From: Ceratorhiza oryzae-sativae
Taxonomy: Eukaryota; Basidiomycota; Agaricomycetes; Cantharellales; Ceratobasidiaceae
Assembly: GCA_030998015.1 (NCBI GenBank)
Contig: JARWMV010000238.1
Span: forward strand, 1,302,001-1,366,000
Length of the DNA stretch: 64,000 nucleotides
Direction: 5' to 3'
The notes under the pieces: model-generated
Seen by the model: the letters and a program-made list of their open reading frames with translations, nothing else
What the model was told of the DNA's origin: nothing
The model's database searches: none
Position numbers and translations under genes: made by a program
Shown: piece by piece, positions 33,071 to 43,369 of the stretch
Position numbering within the stretch: the first letter of the stretch is position 1
Layout of the letters: every line of letters begins with the position of its first letter

Positions 33071-35546
33071 GCACTGATACCCGAGGAAAGACTACGCCGA
33101 ATAGTGGCGTTTAGACTACATCCAGTTCCTACAAAGCATCCACTCACGGTAAGGGGAAGAAGAAATAGTGTAATATAGCTTAGCAATGGTCTGGTACCCA
33201 CTCGTTCTATTTGATGGAACACATTTTAGAGCATTATCACACCGTGGAATTCTAACTCACGAGCCATTGTCACTTAGGATTGACACTCGTGTCACGAAAT
33301 TTCGAAAGGCGGAGATTGAGCAAGAGCGGGGAGGGTTGTTTGAATGCAGTAGCTATATGTATTATACGTGGACGCCGAACACAAGACGGCGGTCGGGGTG
33401 GGTTTAAGCGAGCCCGGGACACAGCCCGAGGTCTTATCGGCGAGTGATGGTTCTTCATCATTCTCGTCATGGCCTAAGCCGTTTGATATGATTGGGAAAA
33501 TGAAATGGTGAACTCAAAGTCATATGTGACCGAATTTTCAGCAAAACGAAATAAACAAATCAAATATGCATATCAAAGCTTCCATTCATGACAAGAAGGG
33601 TACAAAATGAAGTGGACACAACCTGTACTTCCTGCCTGTTCACAACTGCAAGGCATCAAAAGTGCTGATGCTGCTTTTGTGTCAGGAAGTGGCGACCTTG
33701 AGCATATCCGGGAGTTTATACATTGGGAGAATGAAGTATATGCTATCTCGCGCAGATATGAGCAGTTCACGGGACAAAACGACGACAAGACTTAGCTAAA
33801 CACTTGACATAGGGTGTGCGCGTATCGTATGTACCCTGTCTCGGGTATTTGAGAGCTACGAGTATAGCTACGAATGCCTCAAGTTCGCGCTCTATAGCAA
33901 GGCCTTAATGTCCCAGCCAAAGAATTTGAGATGCAATACAATGGCAATTTGAGGAGAGGAACTTGGCGCACAAAGCCACCGTGTATGCTAAAATGCGCCA
34001 CTAAGTTATGGCAAAGGCCGCTCGACGCACCACTTTGTCAAGGAATAGCGCCTGACAGGACCCGTTCCCAGAGAGGGAAGGCCGCGCCAGACGCAAATAT
34101 TTGATGTGGATGGCTGACTGCAGGACGGTGGCGCAGAATGTCGAGATGTTATATCTAGGCTAGCAAGTTCGTTGATAGGGACAACCTCGTATGTGTGGCT
34201 GCGGCGTTAGGCTCAGACACGAGGGTGAAACCCTCATTTTCGAACGATTTAGATTTAACGAAAAGGCTAACTAGGACGGTTAAGGTTTCGTCTGCCGGTC
34301 GAATCCCTTTGTGATTCCGCTCGCCAAAGTTAGTAAATGCAGCCTCGAGGTCGGAGTTGGCCAGCATCATTAGGAGTAGTGCCACCATCGATTAATATGC
34401 GGAGGATTTTCTACGATGTGATACAGTGAATAAATGCATATATGCAAAACTAGCCACTCAAGGGTAGTTCAGGAGGCAACCGCAACGCATATCTGAGATC
34501 AACCTCTCTGCTCCAGTTCGTAGCATGACTCGAAGTCGGGCGGACTGGGGTGGTAGTAGCTGAAAACAATTCCGCCAATTACACGCCCTCCTATTACGGC
34601 GCTCAACGTGAACATCCTCCGGAATCAGAGTAAATCTGGGCCACTGTTCCATTTTGGATATCATCCTTTGAGGTAGATAATTATTATGTATTTGGCCTTG
34701 GTGTTTGGGTGTTTATTGAGATATGATCGACATCATGCATTCGCGTTGGAGCTCGTACATCCACACATCACGCGCGTGTAAGTGTATTGCAAAGCTTTAC
34801 CCAAATGATACGAGGATCGGGGCTAAACACACTGCCTATTGGAAAGCTCTCAGTGTTCTGTGGGTTCACTTAGGTCTTACACAAACCAGTTCGTATATGC
34901 CAGAGTAAGACTTAAACCGCTTGCCACTGTTTCGATTTGATGAGTTGACTATTATCATGCAACCCGCATATAATGACAATCCCGGAGCAGCCGAACAAGA
35001 AGTTTATCCGCAGGTCTTCTATCAGCCTGACTTGTCTGCTTGAAATTAATGTTTTCTATATCCTCAGTATAACGGCCAGCTTACCCACAGGGTCGTATGA
35101 ATATGCGATATGAGAGGCGCGTTCCGGATGAGAGTTTGCAGGGGATCACTGGAAGGAGCTACAGGCTCCTGATATGTTGGCAAGTACCTTTCTCTGACGC
35201 CCACGGCTAATATGGCTATATAGTGAACACAAGATAGAGTCGGGGAGGGAGTATTCAAAGGGATTGCGCACCTTTTAAACAATACCCGTCTAAATGTTAT
35301 TTATTCCAAGCCAGAACCGAGTGCCCTTCGCGAAGATTAGCCTACCGCCGCCGTATGTTAAACGGCGTTGTCGGCCCAAGTCAAACCCACAAAAGATTTT
35401 CGATGGTGGCGTGCATTTAGAGAAAAATGCGTCATTCATGAGATTGTAAGGGCGGCAGCACAATAAAATACACCAATTCTATCCAGAAAAAGTCATACCC
35501 TACCAAGATATCATCGCAAAGGCTTGTTCACCACAATCCATGAGCC
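33071..35546. other. Long gene-free region
   Basis: About 2.5 kb without a supported gene. A 63-codon frame at 33607-33795 starts with ATG (MKWTQPVLPACSQ) but has no domain and no splice partner. The region is AT-rich near 33480-33570 and 34420-34720. Confidence 0.4.
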
Positions 35547-38287
35547 TCATGCATCCACCTCCATCTCCTTTTTCTCTTCTGCAGGGGTTGGCTGAGCGGT
35601 TGATGAAGCTACTTTGGCCGCCTCGTCTGCTTTCGCAGCCAACCTCTTCGCTCGCTCGTCCTCGTACTTTTTCTTGTCCTTCTCAATCTCCTGAATCAAC
35701 GACTCGACGCTCCCAATCCCAATCTGGGAAAAGACTCGACCGTGTCCGAGAAGCGAGGCAGCTCGGAGAGCTTGCCAGCACACCTTGGTCTTGGTCTACG
35801 GGATCCCGTAAAAATCAGAACCAAGCAAGAAAGAAAAGAAAAAAGATGCCAGGTGGGTACTTACAAGCTGGTGCTCTTCCAATATCCGTTGCTTGGGTGT
35901 CAGCCTCGGTGCCTGCTTTGGCGCCCTAGGCAGTTCTTCGTCATTTGGTCGTGCAATAATCGCCACGGCCTGACCAGGGGCAGCCCCCGGTACAGGCGTG
36001 CTCGGCCTTGAAGGAACCCCTCCTGGCTTGGGTCCACCTGGCACGGCGAGTTTGGCCGCAACCGACTTGGGTGTAGCTGTATCCTCGGCCGTTGGTGCTG
36101 AATCGGCGGTGGATTCTAAAGGGGTCGGTTGTGGGGGAGGTTTACGCATAGCTTGTTCGGCTGCAATAGCCACTTCCGCACGTTGGATTTGTAGGTTTAT
36201 GCTCTTGTTCAGGTTTTCGAATTTTTGCATCGACGGAGGCCTAGAACAAAAATGTTGAGCTGTGTGAAGAATTACTCTCAGGTTTGAACGAGTTTACTTT
36301 GTAACATCCTCCAAGTCCTCTGGCCCGTTGAACTTTGAGTCCCAAACGTTGGTCAGAGACTCGCTCCCTAACGGGTACTTCCATATGTTGAGCGGTCGGA
36401 AAATCATATCTTCCCTCGTCTTCTTGGTCATTTCTTCGTCTTTCTTGGGGTCGAAATCTCGCCTCTCAAATGCTGGGCAGAACTTGTTTTTCCAGTCGAC
36501 CTAACGGACTCGCCGATGGTTAGATGCGGATGGTTCAAGGACGATAAACCTACCCAATGCTCGTCCCTCGCAATCAATGACCGGATACTCCCAGCACCCG
36601 TAGCCCTCCACTCGTCAAGGCAGCTCGAAAGCATTCTCTTGACCCAGCCATCATCCTCGGTGGACAGTGTGATTTTGCCCAAGAGTTGTCGCTTTTGACG
36701 TTGTGGGACAGGAGCAGGAGCAGGTGTTGGGGCGGACTGCTTGAGAGCCTGAGCTTGGGATTTGGCATTGGGTACTAGCAGGGGTGGCTGAATAGCCGGG
36801 GTGGTGGTAGAAGCAGGAGTAGAGCCTGTGGGTGGAGGTTTAGATGCTTGAGACGCTTGTATGATGTGCTTGAGCACAACAACTAGTTGGAAGAGTATTT
36901 GGCGTCGGAAGTTTGTGTCAGCCAGCTAATGAATGATAACATTACCAAATCAATCTCCAAAATCCCAAGACAAGAACTCACCTCTAAATCTAATAGATCC
37001 GGTGACGTCAAGAACTTGGCGAAAAAGTATTTGTCTGCATCTGCATCTTCCGTAGACTCTTCTTCGCCAGCTCCAGCTCTCGCGCATTATCATCCTCCAT
37101 CTTGTCCCTCACCCTCCGCACCTCGGACGACGCGGCTCTCTTTCGCTTTACGCCAACCAGCGCAGGGGCGCTCTTGCCCTCTCTTCCCATCAATGCATTG
37201 TCCCTTCGCGTTCGCTCGCTGAGAACGGGTAAAATTGTATCCACCGCTTTTTTAAACGCCGCAAACGCGTCTACCGCACCAAGATCCTTGGCAGCCTGGA
37301 TCCCGTTGGCAACCGCAGTCTGGGCGTTGACACCCTCTGCAAACACACCCGGGTTGGCGAAAAATAGCTGGAGTTGCCAAAATGTATTGTAGAGCGTGCG
37401 TCGTTGTTCCGCTTCACTAAGCTTGGGAGTCGAAGCCGGTTTAGCCTCTCCTTGTCCTTGTCCATCGCCTCGGTTGGTTCGACGCCTTCCATCGCATCTA
37501 CACTATCTGACTTGGCCTCCATGGGGTCAGGTTTAGGATCAGGAATCGCAACACCCTCCCACACCGAGCCAAGCTCGCCGGGAAGGTTCACACCGCTCCG
37601 TTCGGTAATGTCGAAAATCCCGCCTTGGAACGTGAGCAAACGGCCAGCGAAGCCCGTTCGCGCGGCTCGAGCTTTGAGCGCGTTGAGCGTGCGGAGGACG
37701 ACGAGCGCTTTGCCTTTGGATGGAACCATGCCCTGGGTTAAGAGTGGTCAGAGCGGGGGGAGGGAGGAGTAGGTGTGGACATACGACGAGTAGGCGTGCG
37801 CTGCGTTTTTCGACCCAGTCGAAAATGGTGATGCACGAATCAACGGTATGAGCGTCGAGGACGTCCTCCAAGACCTCGAGAACGAATTGCCAGCCAGAGA
37901 CCTCTTCGTGCGGCACGCCCCGTTAATACCCACATGCTTCTGAACGGAGTTATGCACCCACCAAGCTCAGTAAACACCAGCGCAATATCCAACATCCTAA
38001 ACAGCTCGGAAAAATACGTATCCCTCGTCTCGGGTTGACTCGTCTGTTCACCTTCTTTCGCCTACCGCCAAGTTCAATGCCACCCAAATATGGAGCACGA
38101 AACAACATACCACATGTTCCCATATCCTCGCCCGAATCACATACTCCCACTCGCCCCGATCCTTGTTCTGGCGCGAAAACTGCGCAAGCTCATCCTTGAC
38201 GTATTCCACCAGCCTTTCACCATCTATGACCGAAGCTCTTCCGTTTATCCGTGTAAAGCAATCAGATTTGGGCGCATAGCGATCCAT
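35547..38287 (-). CDS. HPR1: THO complex subunit 1 (THOC1/HPR1)
   Basis: THO couples transcription elongation to mRNP packaging and limits R-loops. Conserved family segments appear in order: FVLEVLEDVLDAHTVDSCIT and IFDWVEKRSARLL, GKALVVLRTLNALKARAART with GFAGRLLTFQGGIFDITERS, FWQLQLFFANPGVFAEGVNA, AFKKAVDTILPVLSERTRRD, DKYFFAKFLTSPDLLDLELA, KITLSTEDDGWVKRMLSSCL and ARDEHWVDWKNKFCPAFERR, then LNIWKYPLGSESLTNVWDS. The C-terminal part is Pro-rich, with a final charged helix (SLIQEIEKDKKKYEDERAKR) ending KKEMEVDA. The N-terminus is uncertain: 38287 is the first in-frame ATG (MDRYAPKSD), but an earlier exon is possible. The frame breaks near 37448 (MDKDK / EAKPASTPKLSEAEQ) where one missing G would restore it; because THOC1 is a conserved single-copy gene this supports a sequence error. 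Confidence 0.88.
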
Positions 38288-38409
38288 ATAGCCCAAGACG
38301 AGGTGGTGGTGGTCGAATGATCCCGCCACTTCTTAGCCGCCTGGCGCCAAACGGTCGATCATTCGCACATGTCATCCGGGCTCAGCAGAATCAACGATGA
38401 TCATCCGCC
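38288..38409. promoter_or_regulatory. Probable bidirectional promoter, THOC1 / RPN14-like
   Basis: About 120 bases separate the assigned divergent starts, so the two genes likely share a promoter. If THOC1 has an upstream exon the transcripts would overlap instead. No TATA box is seen. Confidence 0.4.
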
Positions 38410-39802
38410 ATGAGTTCACCAACAAGCTTGGCTCAAGTGACAGTCCAGGTCGACGCGTTGACTGTGATCAAAGATGTTGAAGAAGGTGTAATTGAAGCCG
38501 AGGATTTCTGGGTGAGCTGTTACGAGACGAACAAATCGTCGGTGCACGGGAAAGTCAGGGTCGCCATCGACGACGAGGCGAGGGATCGGTGTGCGTTTGT
38601 CGGGCGAGAAGGGGTGCAGTGTAAGCAAATCCAAAAGGTGAACTCTTCAACGCGACGTTGCCGGGTTGTATAATCTGATCGTATTGGCTGACAGAACACC
38701 CTCCAAATATCCTGTCCTGCATTACGCGTTTCATCTCGCATCGTCCAATTCCCCACGCGAACCATCACACTCCCACCTATATCCTCGACTAGAACATCGT
38801 CTAAACTTGATTATGGTATTACATCTCTCGACGTTGCTCCCGATGGAAACACCTGGGTCGCCGGACTCGGGAACGGGTCGGTTGTACTGAGCGCAAGCCA
38901 AAAGGGCGAGCAACCAACGGTTGGAACGATTCACAAAGCCGCCGTATCAGACATTAGGCTCGTCAAAAGAGATGCAGAGGGATGGAACGTCCTAAGTGCT
39001 TCAGACTGACTTTACGCTCTGCCTCTCGTCCTTACACCCACTCCCACAACGCTCCTCCGCCTAACGTCCCACACCCGAGCACTCACATCCCTCTCCCTGC
39101 TCCCTTCCACATTCACGCAAGCCATCTCAGCCGGCAAAGACGGCACACTCCGCATCTGGGACATCTCCCCCTCCTCATCCTCTAACAACAGCAAGCACCT
39201 CGGCATGGTTCGTTCCTCCGGAGATGTCCCCATCAACGCGATCTCCGTATCCAGCTCTGGGTCAATTGTAGCCATGGCACTTCAATCCGGACATTTTGAT
39301 CTCGTGGATCTCGTCACGAGAATTACGCTTTACACTTCATCCGACTCAAAGGGCGCACTAGACGGTATAGCCCTGTACACGCTTTCCGAAGCCGACTCGC
39401 GCCACTTGGTCGTGACGGGATCGCGAAGCGGAATCGTCTCGTTCTATGTATGCGTGCTTCGGGATGGGGGCGTGGACGTTAAGCTGCTAGGACGTTGCTT
39501 GCGGAATGGGGCGGGTGTATCAGGTATTAAGCTCCTCCAGTCCGATGGTGCGTTCTGATTGCCCTCTTTCCATCTTGCTTTCTGACCTTCTTTTTTTTTG
39601 TCTAGGCATGTACCCAACAGCACTCATAACCACAACCGACGGCCTCCCGTACCACCTCCAGTTGTCCGACTCGGGGGAATACCAAGTGTTGGCCGAATAC
39701 GCGGGTGGAGCGGACTGTTCGCCCGTTCGAGCGGCCGCCGAGTCTGGCGGAAAAGTGTGGATGGCTGGAGACGATGGCGTTGTTTGGGTTTACAAGCTTT
39801 AG
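38410..39802 (+). CDS. RPN14: WD40 protein, RPN14/PAAF1-like proteasome chaperone
   Basis: Starts MSSPTSLAQVTVQVDALTVI with an Asp/Glu-rich N-terminus; WD40 blades follow (SPDGNTWVAGLGNGSVVLSA, SAGKDGTLRIWDIS, INAISVSSSGSIVAMALQSG, RHLVVTGSRSGIVSFYVCVL), ending GGKVWMAGDDGVVWVYKL. The pair DFTLxL...LTSHTRALTS followed by AGKDGTLRIWD matches the SSDFSLRI...GHTRAVT...SKDGTLRLWD blade of PAAF1/Rpn14, which chaperones assembly of the 19S base with the Rpt ATPases. Frame breaks occur near 39007 (SAS / DFTL) and 39030 (SS / LTPTPTTLLRLTS; one C short in TCCTT). Those aside, exons join well; the last intron lies at about 39547-39605 before MYPTALITTTDG. It lies head to head with THOC1. Confidence 0.72.
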
Positions 39803-39863
39803 AGGTGTAGTATACGTCACTAAATCATTTAAATTGAAACCGTGTTGTACGAGCGCCTTGAAA

Positions 39864-41397
39864 TCAACAAACTGTGCACCCATCTTTGTCCTTTTTCTCC
39901 TTGACCTGTTTCGCATCGTACACCCGCTTTGCAACATCACACATCAACTCATCATAGCGCTTCTTCAGCTCGTCTTCCGTAAACGCGCCTCTTCCTCCAT
40001 CGATCAACAGATCCTGATCCCCTTTCCAGTCGTACGTGCCAGAAGAATCGAGCAAAGAGGCAAGATTCCGTGTCTTGGAAACGAGCCAGTCCACGTGCCG
40101 AAGGTTGTCTTTCCATTTACCCGGGATGGCTAATTGGCCGAGGTACGCTCCTAGAAGGGACCCAGCAACGGTTGCATTCCTGGCAAGACGAGGGGTCAGC
40201 TTCAAAAGAGACAACCAAGAAGAAAGGGGAGGGGGAAACGCACGTATCCGCATCCCCGCCCTGCATCGTGACCTCGGTCACGCACGACTCGAACAAGCCC
40301 TCTTGCCCTTCTTGGATTGCTTGCCGCAAAGCCCATGTGCCCGCGCCGAGACATTTGAGGGTGTACCCTATCTTCCTGCGACGGAGATTTTAGGCCGTGC
40401 TGCAGCGTGCTACAAAAAGGCGTGCTCACTGTCTATCGTCCAACTCTAGATCCTCGAGTGTGTTGGCATATACGTGCTTGCGTACTTCTTCGATTTGGGA
40501 CTCGGTGAGAGGTACGTGCGGGAACGGGAGAGGAACTGGGGGCGATTGGACGAATTCGATCCCGCGTTGGACGATGCTGTCAAAGTCAGAGGTGGTGTGC
40601 AGCTCGTTGCGCATTATCTACTATATTGCTCAAATAAATGCACAGGTTGGAGGGTAGGTATGCTCACTGCGGCGACTAGACCGGTTACGATGGCGCAAGA
40701 CACCAAACACCTGTTCCAAATGATACTTGTACAAGCAAGCAATACGCCGAAAAGAGGCCTACCGCGGATCAGGATGGGTCGTGGCACCGACTAGGACGGC
40801 GGCATGCATCGCCCTCTGGATGCCATTCACCCCATCTGAATCTTGAAAGAGCAAAATGCCAATAATGGCCGTGCGCATCACTGCTCCGTTGGCCGCCACG
40901 AATCGGTTGGTGTTTTCCCAATACCTGCATCGTCCTCGGTCTGAATGTTTCAAGTAGGACAAGGCAGGCGTACTTTACACTCGTCCCAAAGGATCCACCT
41001 CAAAGTTCTTATCCCTTACCACGCTCCCAACCGTCCTCCCAAGCCCGAGTGGCAAACGATCCAAACACCTCAGTCCGTTTGCTACCCAAAACTTGAGTCT
41101 CTTTGCAAAGTCCATCGGATCAACCTGCTTTCCGCCACTCGCCAAGAATCCCAACAGAATGAGCAGGCTTTGGTCGGTGTCATCCGTCCATCCAGAAGGA
41201 GGAAACGCGCTCCGGTGCTGGTCCTGGTACATGCCCGTCTGGCCTGCGGGCGGGGGCACAGCGAGCGAGAACGATGGACTGGGGCCATAGAGCTGCAGCG
41301 CATGGGAGCGAGGGAAAAACTCGGTGAAGAGACCGATCGCGTCGCCGACAGCACCGCCGAGGACAGCGCCGAGCATGCGGTCTTCAACGCCGATCAT
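39864..41397 (-). CDS. ADP-ribosylglycohydrolase (DraG/ARH family) with CaaX-like tail
   Basis: Removes ADP-ribose from proteins or related substrates using two Mg2+. From ATG 41397: MIGVEDRMLGAVLGGAVGDA, IGLFTEFFP, then the metal-binding SGWTDDTDQSLLILLGFLAS, MDFAKRLKFWVANGLRCLDR, LGRVYWENTNRFVAANGAVM, MHAAVLVGATTHPDP, and the second metal motif GGDADTNATVAGSLLGAYLG, restored by splicing GATAC|GAATGC. The C-terminal helix reads KRYDELMCDVAKRVYDAKQV and the protein ends KEKKDKDGCTVC-stop: a polybasic stretch plus Cys-Thr-Val-Cys, the form of a CaaX prenylation box, so membrane anchoring is possible. It lies head to head with the GT25 gene. A decayed second copy lies at about 46280-47290. All motif residues are present, so an active enzyme is expected. 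Confidence 0.9.
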
Positions 41398-41517
41398 GAA
41401 GGCACCGAACGTGGTCGAGACGAAGCCAGGCCCGTGTGGCTGTGGCTGTGTGTTGATGCAGACGCCGATCAAACGAGCCAAAAACAACGACCGACCTTCC
41501 GGACTAGACACGCGCAA
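41398..41517. promoter_or_regulatory. Probable bidirectional promoter, ARH / GT25
   Basis: The two start codons are 120 bases apart in divergent orientation, so the promoter must be shared or overlap the neighbouring 5' UTRs. Confidence 0.5.
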
Positions 41518-43122
41518 ATGGCCAGCTCGATGACAAGGCACGCTCGGACGACGCCGGTCGCGATCGCCATTGCCGTCTTTGCACTGGTCACCTACCTCCT
41601 CGTCACCTCGGACAACATCCCCCACGTCTCCCCCACCTTCTGGCGCAAGGTCGTCCCCGCCGACCTCACCGCCGACGCCATCCTCGCCCTCTCCGACGCC
41701 CAGCTCGCATCCCTCTCCGCAGCAAACCCATCGCTAGCCAATGCCTCTCCTCTCCGCCAACGTCTCTCCCTGCTGTCCCCTCCTCCGCCCACACCCCATC
41801 CGTACCTTGGGGTCGCATCCAAAATCATCGTCATCGGTCTCGCCCGCCGCACCGACCGACGCGCACACATGGAGCGCCTCCGCCACGCCATGGGCCTTGA
41901 ATTCGACTGGTTCGACGCAACCGACGCCGCAGATCCTCGCGTGGCCGAAATCTTGGAACGCGTGCGGCTCGCGCGAGAGCTGAGCCGCAAGGGTGTCGAG
42001 GACGTCGTCCCGGATCTGAATTTCCAGTGGAGCGAGGAGGTTCAGAGCATGTTGGCCCACGGCGTGCCTGATCAGCCTGTTGGTGAGTTTTTATCATTAG
42101 GGGGAAAGGGCCATCTGCGATGTGCGGCTCGATGCTAATGTCGTCAAACCCCCAGGGATCGAGCAAGCTGACGTTTGGACTGCCTATGATGATCCAAGAT
42201 ATCGCCAGCTCCCGCCCCTGCCACCGGTTCCCACCCCGGACACACGGTACGTCACACCTTTGGTCTTTCTGAGCCCCCGCTCACATGAACTCAGTAAACC
42301 GCTCACACACATGGGTGGGTACAACCTCACTATGCCCACCCCAATCTCGCTCGCTGCTGTCAGCTGCTGGTATTCGCATTACCAGGTCAGTTTCCCCACT
42401 ATTTTTCTTATCTATGATCGATGTTTGTTCGCGTCAAATTCTGACTAACCCATTCGACAGGTCATGCGCGCCATCGCGGACGGCCCTGACGACACCGTTA
42501 TCGTACTCGAAGACGATGTTGACATGGAATTTGACCTCGAAAAGCGCTTGGCTGGCATGTGGCCTGCATTGCCCAAGGATTGGGATATTGTCATGCTTGG
42601 TGCGTTTGTCCCTTCTTTTTTTGCCTTGGGGATATGAGATTGAATACGAAGATCCAGGACATTGCCAATCACATGAATGGTCCCAGCCACCACTCAAGGG
42701 TACTCCGGCCCTGCACCGAAGCACACATACCATGTGCACACATGCATATGCCATCTCCAAACGAGGTGCCCAAAAGATGGTCAGGTTCTTGCGGAGCGAG
42801 CATTTTGCTTATTCTAGGCCTGTCGGTGCGTCCCCTTTGGCTGGTGTCGATCTTGAATACGCTATATCCTTTTTTTCCCTATATCTTAGATCACACGTTC
42901 ATTCATCTCAACTTTCACAACCTAACCATCAACTTTTCGGTCCTCCCTGCCGTCGTGTTACAGACTAAAGACAGCCTCTCAGACATCACAGCCGGGTCTG
43001 GCGGTCTCAAGTCCGAGTTTTTGGTCGATAGCGCATTGGAGCGCGTCTTGCTGCTGGAAAAACAAAAGCTCGGTGGTGTGGAGATGAGAGTCGAGGAGGA
43101 CAAGGATCATTTGATGGCTTGA
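41518..43122 (+). CDS. Glycosyltransferase family 25 protein, type II membrane
   Basis: Starts MASSMTRHARTTPVAIAIAV followed by FALVTYLLVT, a short cytoplasmic tail and single N-terminal membrane anchor typical of a Golgi type II enzyme. The catalytic domain follows: ASKIIVIGLARRTDRRAHME with RLRHAMGLEFDWFDATDAAD, then GGYNLTMPTPISLAAVSCWY, the donor/metal motif VIVLEDDVDMEFDLEKRLAG (EDD), PALPKDWDIVMLG, and MCTHAYAISKRGAQKMVRFL. GT25 members (LPS glycosyltransferases, animal collagen galactosyltransferases) transfer hexoses; the acceptor here is unknown. The end reads SALERVLLLEKQKLGGVEMR to stop 43122. About five introns are required (for example 42082-42154, 42248-42297, 42389-42460). The final exon joint after AYSRPV is less certain. 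Confidence 0.85.
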
Positions 43123-43369
43123 GCGAGATACCCATCGCTTGAATCGAGCGGAAAACCCATCTGTATGAGAACCATTGTTTCTTGATTTCATTAAGTTGTT
43201 TGTAACTCTCGAACTAGACTTGTGTTTTGTGTCTTGTATTTATGTAGACCTCTGACCGTTGATTATTGTCTGATTTGATGTGCATATACCCTGTTGACTC
43301 GGACATGTAATCCGGCAATATTGAGCAAACCGGACAATACAGTTTCTTGTACCCCCAGCAGTTTGGCAT

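Noticed and set aside
40945..42138. Long plus-strand open frame of 397 codons
   Set aside because: Its first half is antisense to the ADP-ribosylglycohydrolase; only the part from 41518 is the real GT25 start.
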